Shown here: in pieces, positions 21,724 to 32,540 of the stretch | Numbering within the stretch: position 1 is the first letter of the stretch | How the letters are laid out: each line of letters opens with the position of its first letter | Source of the DNA: Lactarius indigo | Taxonomy: Eukaryota > Basidiomycota > Agaricomycetes > Russulales > Russulaceae | Assembly (NCBI GenBank): GCA_025766275.1 | Contig: JAFKAC010000077.1 | Span: 219,508-283,507 of the forward strand | Direction: 5' to 3' | DNA: 64,000 nt | Position numbers and translations under genes: made by a program | Notes under the pieces: model-generated | Database searches by the model: none | What the model was told of the DNA's origin: nothing | The model's input: only the letters and a program-made list of their open reading frames with translations

Positions 21724-23025
21724 ATGGCTCCTCCACTATGCATGGAGTTGACCCTCAGCCCTACGCTCAGGGAGCACTCCAACGTACTCGACAATCCTCT
21801 CCGGGGTCTGCTCCCTGACTTCACGTCACCCTTCGAACCGGAGCAATTGCCCCCCACCTCCAACAACGATAGTACAACAGAGGACTACACCCAAGCCAAT
21901 ATGACCACCGACTTGGACGGTAACCCAGCGCCAACCAGCCCTTCGCCCAAAACAACAACTGCCAGTCGACATCCCCTGTACGATCTGCCCAGTGCCGACG
22001 CGGTATTCACAACGAGCGACCACGAATTCCACGTCCACAGCTATTTCTTCATACGCGAGTCACCATACTTCCGAAAACTTTGGAAGGTTGTGGGATCAAC
22101 AGCTGAGGTACCCATTGACTTAGATAATGAGGGACCAGTCACTGTCGAGTCCCGCGTTGCCGTTGGGCCCTATCACGTCATTCTCAACGATGTAACAACC
22201 GAGGAGTTTACACTACTCATGTGGATCTTCTACAACCCGCATTATTCAGTCTACGAGGCCACTACCCGAGAATGGACGCTAATTCTCCGATTGGCACAGA
22301 AGTGGCAGTTCCCTGAGATCGAGGCCCTATGCTGGAGGGAGCTTCTGAACATCAGCACCCTCACTCGCTCTCCACTACAGGTTCCACGAAACCAATCCCC
22401 TCGTCATGACCATGAAATTGCTCATCGTTGTCACCCCTACGCAGTTCGAGAACAGCGCCACTACCACCAAAACCCTCCAAACATGTCGCATGGTTGTCTT
22501 ACCAATACAACTGTCGAAACAATCAACAATGGAGAGGCCACGATCATTCCGGACACCCACCGTACCACTACCCAAAGCCCCAACAGCGAACGTGCAGCCG
22601 AGGCAACGCCGTGTCCGCAGACCATGCCAAACTCCCGTACAGGCTCCATTCGGCCTCCCGTGCAACAGCACAACGTGGTTGAATTGGTCAGGCAACGCAA
22701 CCCCCGTCGCTGTCACTATTGCCAAAACCCCGGGCACACCAAGGGACTTTGTCGCCAGCCCCATGCCATGTGTCCCCAGCGCCGACATTGCCCCATCTCA
22801 CCACAACACCCTTATTATGGGTTCAATTGCCCTGCACTTTCGACTTCAACCACCAGTATGCGCACTCATGAGTGGTTGCGCTCGACACTTTCCCCTGACC
22901 GGGCTCTTCAACCCACCACGCGCCCACGTCAACGTCTGCACGGTACCTCAGTTCAAGCCCAGCCTGTAGACGACTACGAGTATCCCTATGACGTCGATTG
23001 GGAAGCTGCTGACCGCAGTTCCTAA
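21724..23025 (+). CDS. BTB/POZ domain protein with C-terminal CCHC zinc knuckle
   Basis: The frame is open from 21631 and the first ATG is at 21724, giving about 433 residues and ending in TAA. Around codons 90-210 lies a fungal-type BTB/POZ fold: DAVFTTSDHEFHVHSYFF, then ESPYFRKLW, then EEFTLLMWIFYNPHY and a helix ending EIEALCWRELL. Such domains mediate protein-protein contact. Near 22711-22752 is CHYCQNPGHTKGLC, a perfect CX2CX4HX4C zinc knuckle as in retroviral Gag proteins, followed by more Cys/His pairs. The C-terminus is acidic. Twenty bp after the stop comes a polypurine tract and then an LTR, so the ORF occupies the 3' end of an LTR element. The segment between the two domains is polar, and a spliced or shifted frame there cannot be excluded: another frame is open at 22406-22969. 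The BTB call is confident; the fusion is an inference from one open frame. Confidence 0.65.
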   Translation: MAPPLCMELTLSPTLREHSNVLDNPLRGLLPDFTSPFEPEQLPPTSNNDSTTEDYTQANMTTDLDGNPAPTSPSPKTTTASRHPLYDLPSADAVFTTSDHEFHVHSYFFIRESPYFRKLWKVVGSTAEVPIDLDNEGPVTVESRVAVGPYHVILNDVTTEEFTLLMWIFYNPHYSVYEATTREWTLILRLAQKWQFPEIEALCWRELLNISTLTRSPLQVPRNQSPRHDHEIAHRCHPYAVREQRHYHQNPPNMSHGCLTNTTVETINNGEATIIPDTHRTTTQSPNSERAAEATPCPQTMPNSRTGSIRPPVQQHNVVELVRQRNPRRCHYCQNPGHTKGLCRQPHAMCPQRRHCPISPQHPYYGFNCPALSTSTTSMRTHEWLRSTLSPDRALQPTTRPRQRLHGTSVQAQPVDDYEYPYDVDWEAADRSS

Positions 23026-23047
23026 ATCATTCGCGGACGAATGAACC

Positions 23048-23058
23048 GAGAGAGGGGG
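23048..23058 (+). promoter_or_regulatory. Polypurine tract (plus-strand primer)
   Basis: GAGAGAGGGGG lies three bases upstream of the LTR start at 23062, the usual place for the plus-strand primer of LTR retroelements. It supports the BTB-CCHC ORF belonging to a retroelement. Confidence 0.75.
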
Positions 23059-23061
23059 CTA

Positions 23062-23457
23062 TGTCACGATCTCGTGACATCGCGATCACATCACGACATG
23101 TGACACGTCACCCTGCCAGTGCATCCGAGTCTTCTGCCAGCCCAGTACCCATGCCACGTCTCTTGTATGCCAGCTCATTTCCAAGTCTTTGTAACCACAG
23201 AAAAGAGTTCCAAAAATCACCAGTTTGTAAGAGTATAAAGACCAGTAGTCTGAGTAGTACAATACTTTGTCTACTCTTAGTCCTTGACTCCTTGAATACA
23301 GTCTACTTGTTTAAACCTTCAGATTCCCCTCTCACTCACCTGCCAAGTTCTCCCTCCCTCTGGTCACTTAACCTGTGACCCTCGACTCTGCTTTCCCATT
23401 GCCTTTGGGCTACGACTGAACCCGATAAGTCACAGACAGTCCGACTGAACCGTGACA
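23062..23457 (+). mobile_element. 3' LTR, family H
   Basis: 396 bp, TGTCACGATC to CCGTGACA. The first 50 bp are dense in CG-containing palindromes (TCACGATCTCGTGA). GTATAAAGACC near 23234 is a TATA candidate. A truncated copy lies at 13371-13668. No intact 5' partner directly precedes the ORFs, so the element is incomplete or rearranged. Confidence 0.8.
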
Positions 23458-23658
23458 GTGTAAGTTATTCTCTCATCCGAAGCTAGCATATACTGACTGA
23501 TTTATTGTATTTCTCACAGGTGAACCCATTGTACGTGCCTACTTCTGTTCTCAATTGAATGATGGCTGACTACAATTTAAAGGGCTGGCATTTTGATCCC
23601 CAAACCGTTGTTTCAAGTCCCTGCCAAGGAGCTGGATGCTGTGTCGTCTTCAGCTGCA

Positions 23659-23998
23659 ATGCCTACCTCGAAAGGTTCGAAGTCCAAAAAGCTCATGATT
23701 GCAGATCCCAACCTCCTAACAGCACGGTATGAGATCATTTTTTCCATTTACCCTCTCTCTGACATTTCCCTTCTGCTAGGAATCTTTTTGCGTGCGACTA
23801 CCTTAAAGACCATTCCGTGACAAAGTCCAGCTTCAAAGCTGTGTGGGACAGTGTTGACTCTGGGACAAGAAAGGTACATGCGTCTTATGAGATACCAAAA
23901 ACACGCTGACCCAGACATCACACCAGAAATACGAAGCTCTCAGTAAGGAAAGGAAGTTAGCTGCCTGCGTCGCCTCCGCAGCAACTCCTTCAGTGTAA
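23659..23998 (+). CDS. Small HMG-box-like protein, three exons
   Basis: Three exons join in frame: 23659-23726, 23780-23873 and 23927-23998, with introns of 53 bp each (GTATGA...CTAG and GTACAT...CCAG). They total 234 nt, encoding 77 residues. The middle reads FKAVWDSVDSGTRKKYEALS followed by KERK. The spacing of the W, the K/R pair, the Y and the trailing basic helix matches the second half of an HMG box, a DNA-bending domain. The N-terminus is Lys/Ser-rich. A frame also opens upstream to about 23593 without ATG, so the start may lie further 5' in another exon. The first HMG helix is short, so this may be a remnant. It lies 200 bp after an LTR. Confidence 0.45.
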
Positions 23999-24108
23999 TT
24001 GGTGACAACTGCATTTCTTGATCGGTAAGTCCACCATCCTGTTCTCACAATTAGGAAAGTCAGAAGGTTTTCCAGGGATGGCCTTTGCGCATGTCACTGC
24101 ATGGATTT

Positions 24109-24516
24109 TTAGTTGTGTGGGCAGATACGTAGGGTTGAGGGGCTCGAGGAGGCTTGAGGACTCACAGGACGGCGTGATGAAATGCTGCTTGGCATAGGCT
24201 CAGTAATTAATGTTAATAGCGATATAGTCGGCAACAACCCCGGAGGGCCAATGGGAGAAGGACCAGGAAATGATGGCAGAACAGAACTAATGGATCTTGT
24301 TGTAGATATTGGCCACAGCGGTTCAACTATCGGCCTCTCAGACGGTAACTCACTGGCCAGGAGAGAGGGGCTTGACAAAGATGCCAGTAGCGGAATGTTC
24401 CCGGTGCTCACTCTGCTCGTGCTGGGAGAGACTGTTGGAACAGTCCCTATGTCAGAAGGAGAGTTGACAGTGGAGATGTCGTCTGATGGGTAGAGAAAGA
24501 AAGAATCCAGGATCAA
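24109..24516 (-). other. Ser/Pro-rich ORF, unsupported as a gene
   Basis: A 135-codon minus-strand frame rich in Ser, Pro, Leu and Ile overlaps a Gly-rich plus-strand frame (24182-24493). Neither has a domain, splice context or promoter that I can point to. The rest of 24520-25380 shows nothing except a (TTTTG)n tract. Confidence 0.2.
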
Positions 24517-25027
24517 TGATGATTAATGATTACTGATGGTTGTGGGAAAGTCTCTGGGGAACTGACATGGGGTGTCACGACGAGCATGGGACCAGTACGA
24601 TGATTGCATGGGTTCCTCAGCCAGATGAGAAGCAACAATGCGAATTACTCCTGCGACTTAGAGTGAGCCTCATTCAGCACGCTTGGTGAGAACAAACCAG
24701 TCTTGAGAGTGTTGTTGGAGACGGTGCTTGAAGGGATTCGAGGGAAGGAGAGGGAATGGTTGGAAGAACGGTCGGTGATAGGAATGGCCTGGGTGAGGCT
24801 GACGCAGAGACCAATATCGATGCTATGACGATGCAGCCCCCAGGAATGCAGATACCAACGCCGATATGGTTTGCATAAGAGGATTCTGCCCCAGAGAGAT
24901 AAGAGAAGGAATAGATGAGCGAGCTAGCAGTATCTAGGGTAAAGGGAAAGACTCATGCTATGTCTGCCAGTGGGCTGCCCATGTTCCCCCAGCCATTGCC
25001 TCCAGTACCATCCGCCTTGTTGTTGCC

Positions 25028-25061
25028 TTGTTTTGTTTGTTTTGTTTTGTTTTGTTTCCAT
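25028..25061 (+). repeat. (TTTTG)n-type microsatellite
   Basis: Runs of TTGTTTTGTTTTG within an otherwise unremarkable intergenic stretch. Confidence 0.9.
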
Positions 25062-25377
25062 TGGTGTTGTCAGGATTAGTCGTATTCAATAGACATTGTA
25101 GCTTCGAGTTGTGCAGATGATCGAAATATCGGATTACAGTAAGGCAAGTTTCATTATGTAAGAAAAAAGACAATCTTTCACCCTAACTATTGCCAGTTTT
25201 CGCCAGTTTTCTGTGACTCTAGGTCTGACTAGATCTGACTATGAAATGACTTTCATCTGACTTGGCCAGACTTTGCAAAATTTTTGATTGCCGCTTGACC
25301 TGAACTAGACTCACAGCGACCCATGGCTGACAACTCTGGACTGCCAATGACTAATTCTGGTTTTTCCTTTTTTACTG

Positions 25378-25470
25378 AGTGTGCACAAGCATCCAAGATG
25401 CCACACACATACACATACTGGCCCTTTTGGACCTTTGCAGTCCTGTTGGGCAAGAAATGGCACGCATTGT
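25378..25470 (+). repeat. Isolated degenerate unit of the GTCCNGGAC satellite family
   Basis: GTGTGCACAAGCATCCAAGA followed by TGCCACACACATACAC and CTGTTGGGCAAGA resembles one unit of the array at 26285-27335, with its palindrome eroded. From 25470 to 26080 nothing else is recognisable. Confidence 0.55.
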
Positions 25471-26081
25471 TACGGTTGTATGTCCGTAGTGTCCGACTTG
25501 GACGGTACTGTGGGAACACTTTGCCCCAACTGGTCAGCCAACTTACGGGGGAGGCAAATACAGCCAAGGCGTCCCCTAGTCGACAAAGATACTGGCAGCC
25601 TTCTATCAGACAGAAGTACTGAGAGGCAGAAAATGGCAGATGAGAGAGGGAAAGGGGGATGAGCAAACAGCCCAAAGGGGGTGGCAGACAGCCCAGCTCA
25701 AAAGATAGAGGGAAGATTGGCAGGCAGCCGATACAATTCACCAAAAATCTCAAGCTAGGGAACCGGGGATACAAGCTACCCTACTTATACCCTAGCTAGC
25801 GTAAGGTTCAAACTCAGAAACCCTAATACAACGATCCTAGGGTGAGTAATCGTACAGTAAGAGTGTCATCGGGAATGTGTAATCATCAGTCAGCATACAG
25901 TCAGTCAGCCAATCAGAGTTAGGTATCAGTCATCCTTATCGTAACAGTGTAATCGTCTATGAGTCATCTGCAATCAGTATCAGTCTTCAGGTACCAAACA
26001 TCAGTCAGCCAGGCACAAGCTCATCTGGACTCTTCCGGTGCATTCTAGCCAGGTCACATGCCGGGGTCATGTGACGGGCGA

Positions 26082-26281
26082 TGTTGTTATTGCTTTAACC
26101 GGGCCGGTGGAACCTACAATTCTGCGCGTCATTGCAGAAGGTCCAGTGGAATCGTGGGCTGGGGCACTTATCTCTTGATTTATGGCTTATCTCAGCCTTT
26201 TCTTCGTCATCTTCCTTTTCTTCACGTGATTGTGTCCTTCGTACCGCCGTTTGTCGAGGTCGTGAGGGTGAAACCGTAACA
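26082..26281 (+). repeat. 200-bp dispersed repeat, copy 1 (LTR-like ends)
   Basis: TGTTGTTATTGC to ACCGTAACA. It is nearly identical to the reverse complement of 36525-36724. The TG...CA ends suggest a short LTR, but flanking pentamers do not match at either copy. At copy 2 the sequence continues into a LINE ORF1-like frame, so it may instead be a LINE 5' region. Confidence 0.75.
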
Positions 26282-26284
26282 CGC

Positions 26285-27335
26285 ATGACACACTGGATGA
26301 AAGAGACTTGACAGTCAGGGAGTGAAGTGTGCACAGGCGTCCAGGATGCCCCCCCCACACACAGGCTCTTTCTGGACCACACAGTTTAGTTGGACAAGAT
26401 ATGGCACACATATTGCACTCAAGGAAGAGACTTCGAGAGTCGGGATGTGATGTGTGCACTGGCGTCCAGGACGCCACTCACACACGCTAACTCTTTCAAA
26501 CTCACATGGTCCTGTTGGACAAGATATGACATGCATGACACATTGGAAGGAAGAAACCCCAAGAGTTAGGACATGAAGTGTGTACAGGCGTCCAGGACGC
26601 CACTCACACACGCTGACTCTTTCAAAGTCACATGGTCCTGTTGGACAAGATATGACATGCATGACACACTGGAAGGAAGAAACCCTGAGAGTTAGAACAT
26701 GAAGTGTGTACAGGCGTCCAGGACGCCCCCCACACACACAGGCTCTTTCTGGACTACACAGTCCAGTTGGATGAGATATGACACACATAATGCACTCAAG
26801 GAAGAGACTTCGAGAGTCGAGATGTGATGTGTGCACTGGCGTCCAGGACGCCACTCACACACACTGACTCTTTCAAAGTCACATGGTCCTGTTGGACAAG
26901 ATATGACATGCATGACACACTGGAAGGAAGAAACCCTGAGAGTTAGGACATGAAGTGTGTACAGGCGTCCAGGACACCCCCCACACACACAGGCTCTTTC
27001 TGGACTGCACAGTCCAGTTGGATGAGATATGACACACATAATGCACTCAAGGAAGAGACTTCGAGAGTCGGGATGTGATGTGTGCACTGGCGTCCAGGAC
27101 GCCACTCACACACACTGGCTCTATTCTAGGCCACACAGTCCTGTTGGATAATATATGACATGCATAGCACAGTCAAGGAAGAACCTTGATGGTTGAGACA
27201 TGAAGTGTGCACAGGAATCCAGGACGCCACCCACACACGCTTGGCTCTTTCTGACCATGAAGTCCTGTTGGACAAGATATAACATGCATCACCGGTGTGT
27301 ATGCATGGTGTCCTGGATGCTTGTGCATACATCAT
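26285..27335 (+). repeat. About 126-bp tandem satellite with palindromic core, about 8 units
   Basis: The core GGCGTCCAGGACGCC (perfect 15-bp palindrome) recurs at about 26336, 26461, 26586, 26711, 26838, 26963 and 27089. It is followed by ACTCACACACAC and CTCTTTC, and by GTCCTGTTGGACAAGATATG. The open frames it produces (for example GRLYTLHVLT) are by-products. Confidence 0.92.
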
Positions 27336-27740
27336 GTCCTGATTTTCAAAGTTCTATTCTATGAATGTGTCACGCGTGTCGTGTCTTGTCCAACTGGACT
27401 GCATGGACCGGAAAGAGCCTGTATGTGAGGGTGGCATCCTGGACGCCTGAGCACACTTCACGTCTTAATTCTCAAATCCTTTCCTTTTAGTCTATTATGT
27501 GTGTTTTATCTTGTCCAACTGGACTGCATGGTCTGGAAAAGCCAGTGTGTGTGAGTGGCATCCTGGACGCCTATGCACACTCCACATCCTGACCGCCGAA
27601 GTCTCTTCCTTCCAGTGTGTCATGTGTTGTATCTTGTTCAACAGGACTACTATGTGGGTCTAAAAGAGCTGGCATGTGTGAGCGGCATCCTGGACACCTG
27701 TGCACACTTAAGTCTCACGTCTTGACTCTTGAGGTCGAGC
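27336..27740 (-). repeat. Same satellite in inverted orientation, about 3 units
   Basis: From about 27336 the units run in reverse: CTTGTCCAACTGGACTGCAT followed by GGCATCCTGGACGCC. This makes a head-to-head junction at about 27335. Confidence 0.85.
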
Positions 27741-27865
27741 AGATCACAAGTTTACAAAGGAGACAAGCTTGGAGCTCCGTGTTGAGCGTGCCACTGCAAA
27801 TGTGTGTGACTAGCGAGCTGAGAGAAAGGGTCAAATTTGAAGGTGACACAGTGATGGATATAATT

Positions 27866-30675
27866 TTATGCATGTGCATGATACTCTTCTACGATTTCTA
27901 TTTCCATATCTGATCCCCCCTCATCATCAGCACTCACATGTTCTCGGTTCTCTTCCACAATTTCTATGTCCGAATCCGATCCCCAGTCAGAGTCATCGGA
28001 ATGTGCCACAAATTCATCAGAATTTGCTACACACTCATCAGAGTTGTCCTTGGAGTTGTTCCCAAACAACCAAACCCGATTGGCATCCTGCACTAGGGTC
28101 TGATTGAGTGCGATTCGTACCACAGGTTTGTTGTCATCAAATGGGAGGTGTGTCCATTGCGGTCCCGTCACCTTCTTTGTGTTCCATACTCGATCTGTGT
28201 CTGTCAATGGGAGCCATTGAAAGGTCCTGAATTCTTTCCAAATCGATCTGCGGACAATTTTGGAATCATCCTCAGTCAACCTCTCCATCAGAGTGTTCCA
28301 CAATTGAAAGTATAGCATATACGGGAAGTTTTGGAAGCGTGTTGGGGGCACAAATCCCTTTGATGGGAAAAACCTTCTGAACTGGAGGTTCTCCCAGTCC
28401 TTGGGACTCACGACCTTGACTACCACTCGAGAGAACAGCCTCCGAAGGTCGGTGTTCTTGAAGATCTTGGTGGTTGCTTCTTTCCGCTCTTCATTTGTCA
28501 TGAGTAGATGGCTTGATTCACGGTTGGACCTGCGATTGGGTGCATTTTCGAGGAGATCGTAAGGGAACTGCCTCCAGATCTGTGCGATGATATCGTCGAT
28601 GCTTTCTGAGCCACCCTGACCTTCATCCGTCTGATCTACATCCAGAGGGGCAATATCAGGACCGGCCTCTTGAGGCAGGGGCATCATGGCAATGCCTTGA
28701 TCACTGAGGGTCCTATCTCGAGCTTTCAACTCTTCATCAGCCACGACATGCCGTATGTCTACAGGATGCTTCCGACGGTTTTGAATGCGGTTTTTGTTCC
28801 TCTCCTGTGAATTACCGTGCCAGGACTTGACATTGAATCTGATGTTGAAGTCTTGCTCATCGGCGATGCCATACAGCCAGCAAATGGAATCCATGGCAAT
28901 ACTGTCACCTCCTCCCATTCGCAGAGCAACTCCTTGCTGTAGTGTGATGCCTGAGATGAAATAGAGACCATGGGCCAGCATAATGGGCACCGGGTCAGAA
29001 TCCTCATGAGGCTCCGTTTCGTAGAGGTTCCAGCAACAAGTTCGTGTGAGCTCTGTCTCCGCTCGCCCTTCTGCTGGACGGTAGTTGATGGCATTCAACA
29101 TGTAGATGAGGATGGCACCAAGGGTGAGTGACGAGTGCATCGGTCTGTATCAGACTGGTGTCTCCATCAACATACCCAGTGCAGTATATATTGCACCCAT
29201 GCAAAAATATTTGAAGTGCCTAGATATCATATGAGGATGACCATGCATAAATTGACGGAAGATCTCACCACCACATAATTGGCGACAATGTGTAAGTCCA
29301 CCCTGCGATAATGTCCTCAGGTGCACTTCTAAGAGCATCTTGGGCGAGTACCAATGGGACGCGAATTTCGAGACGAGCGCAACCTTCTTGGGGTTTCTGG
29401 CCCATGCTACCAGCACAAGCCTTGTATGTCTCCGACATTTTTTCGAGCTGGTCTACCAGCTTCTCGAGCATCTTTGGGAAGAGCTCCTTGCACCTCTGGC
29501 GCCTCCAGATACCTTGGTGGAGCTGATATGTTGGGCATTTGTCTGTGGTGTAGACATTGATGTAGTTGATGTCATTCCTCCCCCCGAATGGGCCAGGTTC
29601 GCAACGGAAGCCCGCAAAGTCATCCAGTTGGGAGACATTGTTGAGATGGAACGTCTTTCGTCTCTGCAATGCCGCTATCTCTGCATCGCTCAACAAAGGC
29701 ATCAGGTACCTGAGAATTGCTGGGTGGCAGTGTCTTGACCATTGAACGACCATTCCCGGATCATAGACCTCCAGTCCAACGTCGACAAGCCAGTTATCTT
29801 GGTCAATACGTGCTGTATCCACATGCTCAAAGAATGTATTGAAGGCTTCTTCAGGAAGTGTTCCTTCGTCATCATGAGCAGTACCACCTTTGAGCCCTCT
29901 AAGTTCATGTCCGAAATATGCCATCTCAAATTCGGGGATGTCGTCCAGACGATTTGTCAGAGCCGTACAAAACTCTACGAGGAAGATAGGAGGGACCGCC
30001 AAAGAGCCAAGGTGTTGACGGCCAGCAGTATCCTGTGATTGTACCATGGCACTGTGATAGTTGACAGGCCAATGGCTCACCTGGGTTGGTATGACCTCCA
30101 TGACTGCAGGCCGGATGCAGTCATCATAGAGTTTTGCGAGTTGCTCCTGGCGCAGGCATGGCATCACAGATGCACTGTACAGACTTGGGAAGAATATCCT
30201 TGTGAGATGCCTACTCCCGACAGTACCGAAGGCGCAATTAGGGATTTTCTCGAGGGGGGCATAGGTCACCTTTCCCTGAGAATCGATGGAGTAAGGACAA
30301 AGTACAACTATGTTACCAAGGATATACAGTACTCACATCTGGTAAAAAAATTGGACCTTTGACATGGTTTGGTTTCGTAAGGATGTCCCTAAAACTTGCA
30401 ACTGGAAAAACATTGAATGGACTCGTGTAAGGCAAGTTGCGAGTAACCCCAATGGCAGAATCAAAGTCTCTTGTGAAACGTGGTATAGCCGGGGGATGGA
30501 GCCCTTGTCTAGCATTGATGGAGGCACGGTGTGGTACTTGATCAATGAGGAATCGACCACAGAGAGCAGTGTTAATGTATTCCATTGGCTCGCGTGATGC
30601 AGCATCTTCCATCAAGATGGTGAACTCTTCGAGGGTGAACTGCTCGGTGGGCAATGTGTTGTGTGGGAAGGCCAT
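27866..30675 (-). CDS. Four-exon gene, unknown basidiomycete-type protein of about 865 residues
   Basis: ATG at 30675 starts MAFPHNTL, with a TATA box 100 bp upstream. Inferred exons: 30675-30337, 30275-29269, 29219-29176 and 29073-27866. Introns: GTGAGT...TCTCAG (61 bp), GTGAGA...TCTAG (49 bp) and GTATGT...TCCAG (102 bp). They sum to 2598 nt, exactly 866 codons including TAA. The first junction is clear (FLPD|GKVTYAPL); the last two are chosen by phase and are less sure. The N-terminal half is globular with no recognised motif (NYINVYTTDKCPTYQLH); the C-terminal 70 residues are very acidic (DSDWGSDSDIEIVEENRE). No signal peptide or clear membrane span. I do not know the function. It is uninterrupted by stops and lies between two satellite arrays of one family, so it may be a passenger gene of a repetitive element or an isolated functional gene. 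Confidence 0.75.
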
Positions 30676-30772
30676 TTTTCGAATAGATTACGAAGGAGGA
30701 ATGCCTGAGGGAAACCTGAGAGGTGCTCAAATGGGGGGAAAGAAGATGCAATGAGGTCGCTGACTGTCAAAG

Positions 30773-30783
30773 ACTTTATAAAC
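30773..30783 (-). promoter_or_regulatory. TATA box of the 27866-30675 gene
   Basis: GGTTTATAAAG on the minus strand, about 100 bp upstream of the ATG at 30675, a normal distance for a fungal TATA promoter. From 30784 to 31080 I see nothing else. Confidence 0.6.
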
Positions 30784-31084
30784 CATGGGGGTATGTGGGC
30801 AGTTGTTTTTTTCACAGTGCTTTTTAGGTATAGGCCGTGACCAGGAGGGTCATTGCCAAGATGGGTTAGATAGAACGTAGTTTACTTGACATAAATTTGC
30901 AAAATATGTTAGAGTACCTAGGTAGTTATAGAGTCATATGCGGGATGTGTGAGCTCATCGGTACGTTCTACTTGATCTGCCACAAGGTGTGTGGAAATAA
31001 GCAAACCAATGTTGGCCTGGCTGAGTAATCGATTTGTCTAGTAAGCCACTATGGTTATCCTGTGGGGGCACACATGGACCCATT

Positions 31085-31805
31085 CCGGCCTGTGTAAGTT
31101 AGTCCAGTTGGACAAGGCACGACACATAGTTTAACACAGGGAAGGGATCTTGAGAGTCAGGACGTGATGTGTGTACAGGCGTCCAGGACGCCACACACAT
31201 ACACACAGACCAGCTCTATCCAGTACGCATAGTCCAGGTTTGGTCCAGTGACAAGACATGACATATATGACATACTGGATGTTTGAGAGTCAGAGTGTGA
31301 TGCGTGTACGGGCGTCCAGGACGCCACACACATACACACAGACCAGCTCTATCCAGTACACATAGTCCAGGTTTGGTCCAGTGACAAGACATGACATATA
31401 TGACATACTGGATGTTTGAAAGTGAGGACGTGATGCGTGTACGGGCGTCCAGGATGCCACACACATACACACAGACCAGCTCTATCCAGTACGCATAGTC
31501 CAGGTTTGGTCCAGTGACAAGACATGACATATATGACATACTGGATGTTTGAAAGTGAGGACGTGATGCGTGTACGGGCGTCCAGGACGCCACACACATA
31601 CACACAGACCAGCTCTATCCAGTACACATAGTCCAGGTTTGGTCCAGTGACAAGACATGACATATATGACATACTGGATGTTTGAGAGTCAGGATGTAAT
31701 GTGTGCACAGGCGTCCAAGACGCCACATACACACACACACACAGACCAGCTCTTTCCAGTACACATAGTCCAGGTTTGGTCCAGTGACAAGACAAGACAT
31801 ACATA
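31085..31805 (+). repeat. About 133-bp tandem satellite with GGCGTCCAGGACGCC core, 5 units
   Basis: Cores start at about 31178, 31311, 31444, 31577 and 31710. It has the same core palindrome as 26285-27335 but a different spacer (CCAGGTTTGGTCCAGTGACA). Units 2-4 are almost identical, implying recent homogenisation. It ends abruptly inside a LINE RNase H frame. Confidence 0.92.
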
Positions 31806-32540
31806 ACCCAGGTGGAAGTGTAGTGCGTGTGGGTCGTTGCCTGGTCTGAGCAGGATGGCGGCAGCGCCGACCTTCCCTTCATGTGCCGAGCCATCTGAGT
31901 AGAATTTGATTTCCTTGCTCCCTTCTTTGTCAGCTTTCTTGGATGCTTCTTTGTTGCTCACTATTTCAATGCTCAATGGTCTCCTGTGTGCCGTTGCTGG
32001 GTTTGTTCCTATGGCCGGAATTGTTTCGAATTCGTTTGGCTTGATGTTGAACGTTTGCATGAGGTCGTGAAGGGGGACTTGTGTCTCTTGATGTTCTTGT
32101 TTGTGGCTTTTCTTGTGGGTTTGTAAAGGGGGTGCTCCAGAGGTAGCGTTGCGATGCGGGATGTTTCCCTGAAGAGATGTTTTTCTATTTTGAGCTGCAT
32201 CGGGATGGTGTCTGCATGTGCGTTAAGCGTGTCAGTTGGAGAGGTGCGAAGCCCGCCTGTGATGGCTAGGCTGCCGTCTCTTTGTACAGAGTTCAGCTTG
32301 TTTCTTCGTCTTTTTATCTTCCCAATTTCACTTGATGTTTCGTTCTTTGCGGTGTGACTTCCCCATACGTCAACCGTGTATAACGTCCTTGGTATTGCGA
32401 CTCCAATGTAGAGTTGATGCGCGCGGTTCGGGATGATACCACAGCTTGGTGCCGCTGCAAGGATCAGTACTTTACTACACTTGCCTGACACATACAGACA
32501 CCCCAGCCACCTCAGTATCAATACCAACGCCACCAAGCCT
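31806..32540 (-). pseudogene. LINE fragment: end of RT region and start of RNase H
   Basis: Minus-strand codons read AITGGLRTSPTDTLNAHAD, a signature of the region after the RT domain in fungal Tad/I-type LINEs, then IATLPLEHPL and, after a one-frame change near 32050, EIKFYSDGSAHEGKVGAAA, the first strand and catalytic Asp of RNase H. Both ends are lost: the 3' side runs straight into the satellite at 31805, and no RT catalytic core is present on the 5' side. A frameshift splits the two halves, so it is dead. Confidence 0.75.

Noticed and set aside
22406..22969. 187-codon ORF overlapping the BTB-CCHC frame
   Set aside because: It lacks the zinc knuckle and starts mid-gene; most likely a shadow, though a splice or frameshift into it after the BTB domain is not fully excluded.
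16964..23025. Use of TGA as a sense codon, because nearly all interruptions here are TGA
   Set aside because: CGA siblings exist in the 51-bp repeat, other decayed genes in the window have TAG as well, and in the intact genes TGA is not found in frame.
26315..27105. Minus-strand ORFs of 137-179 codons in the 126-bp satellite, and similar ones at 31349-31894
   Set aside because: Pure satellite translation with CA-repeat-derived peptides.
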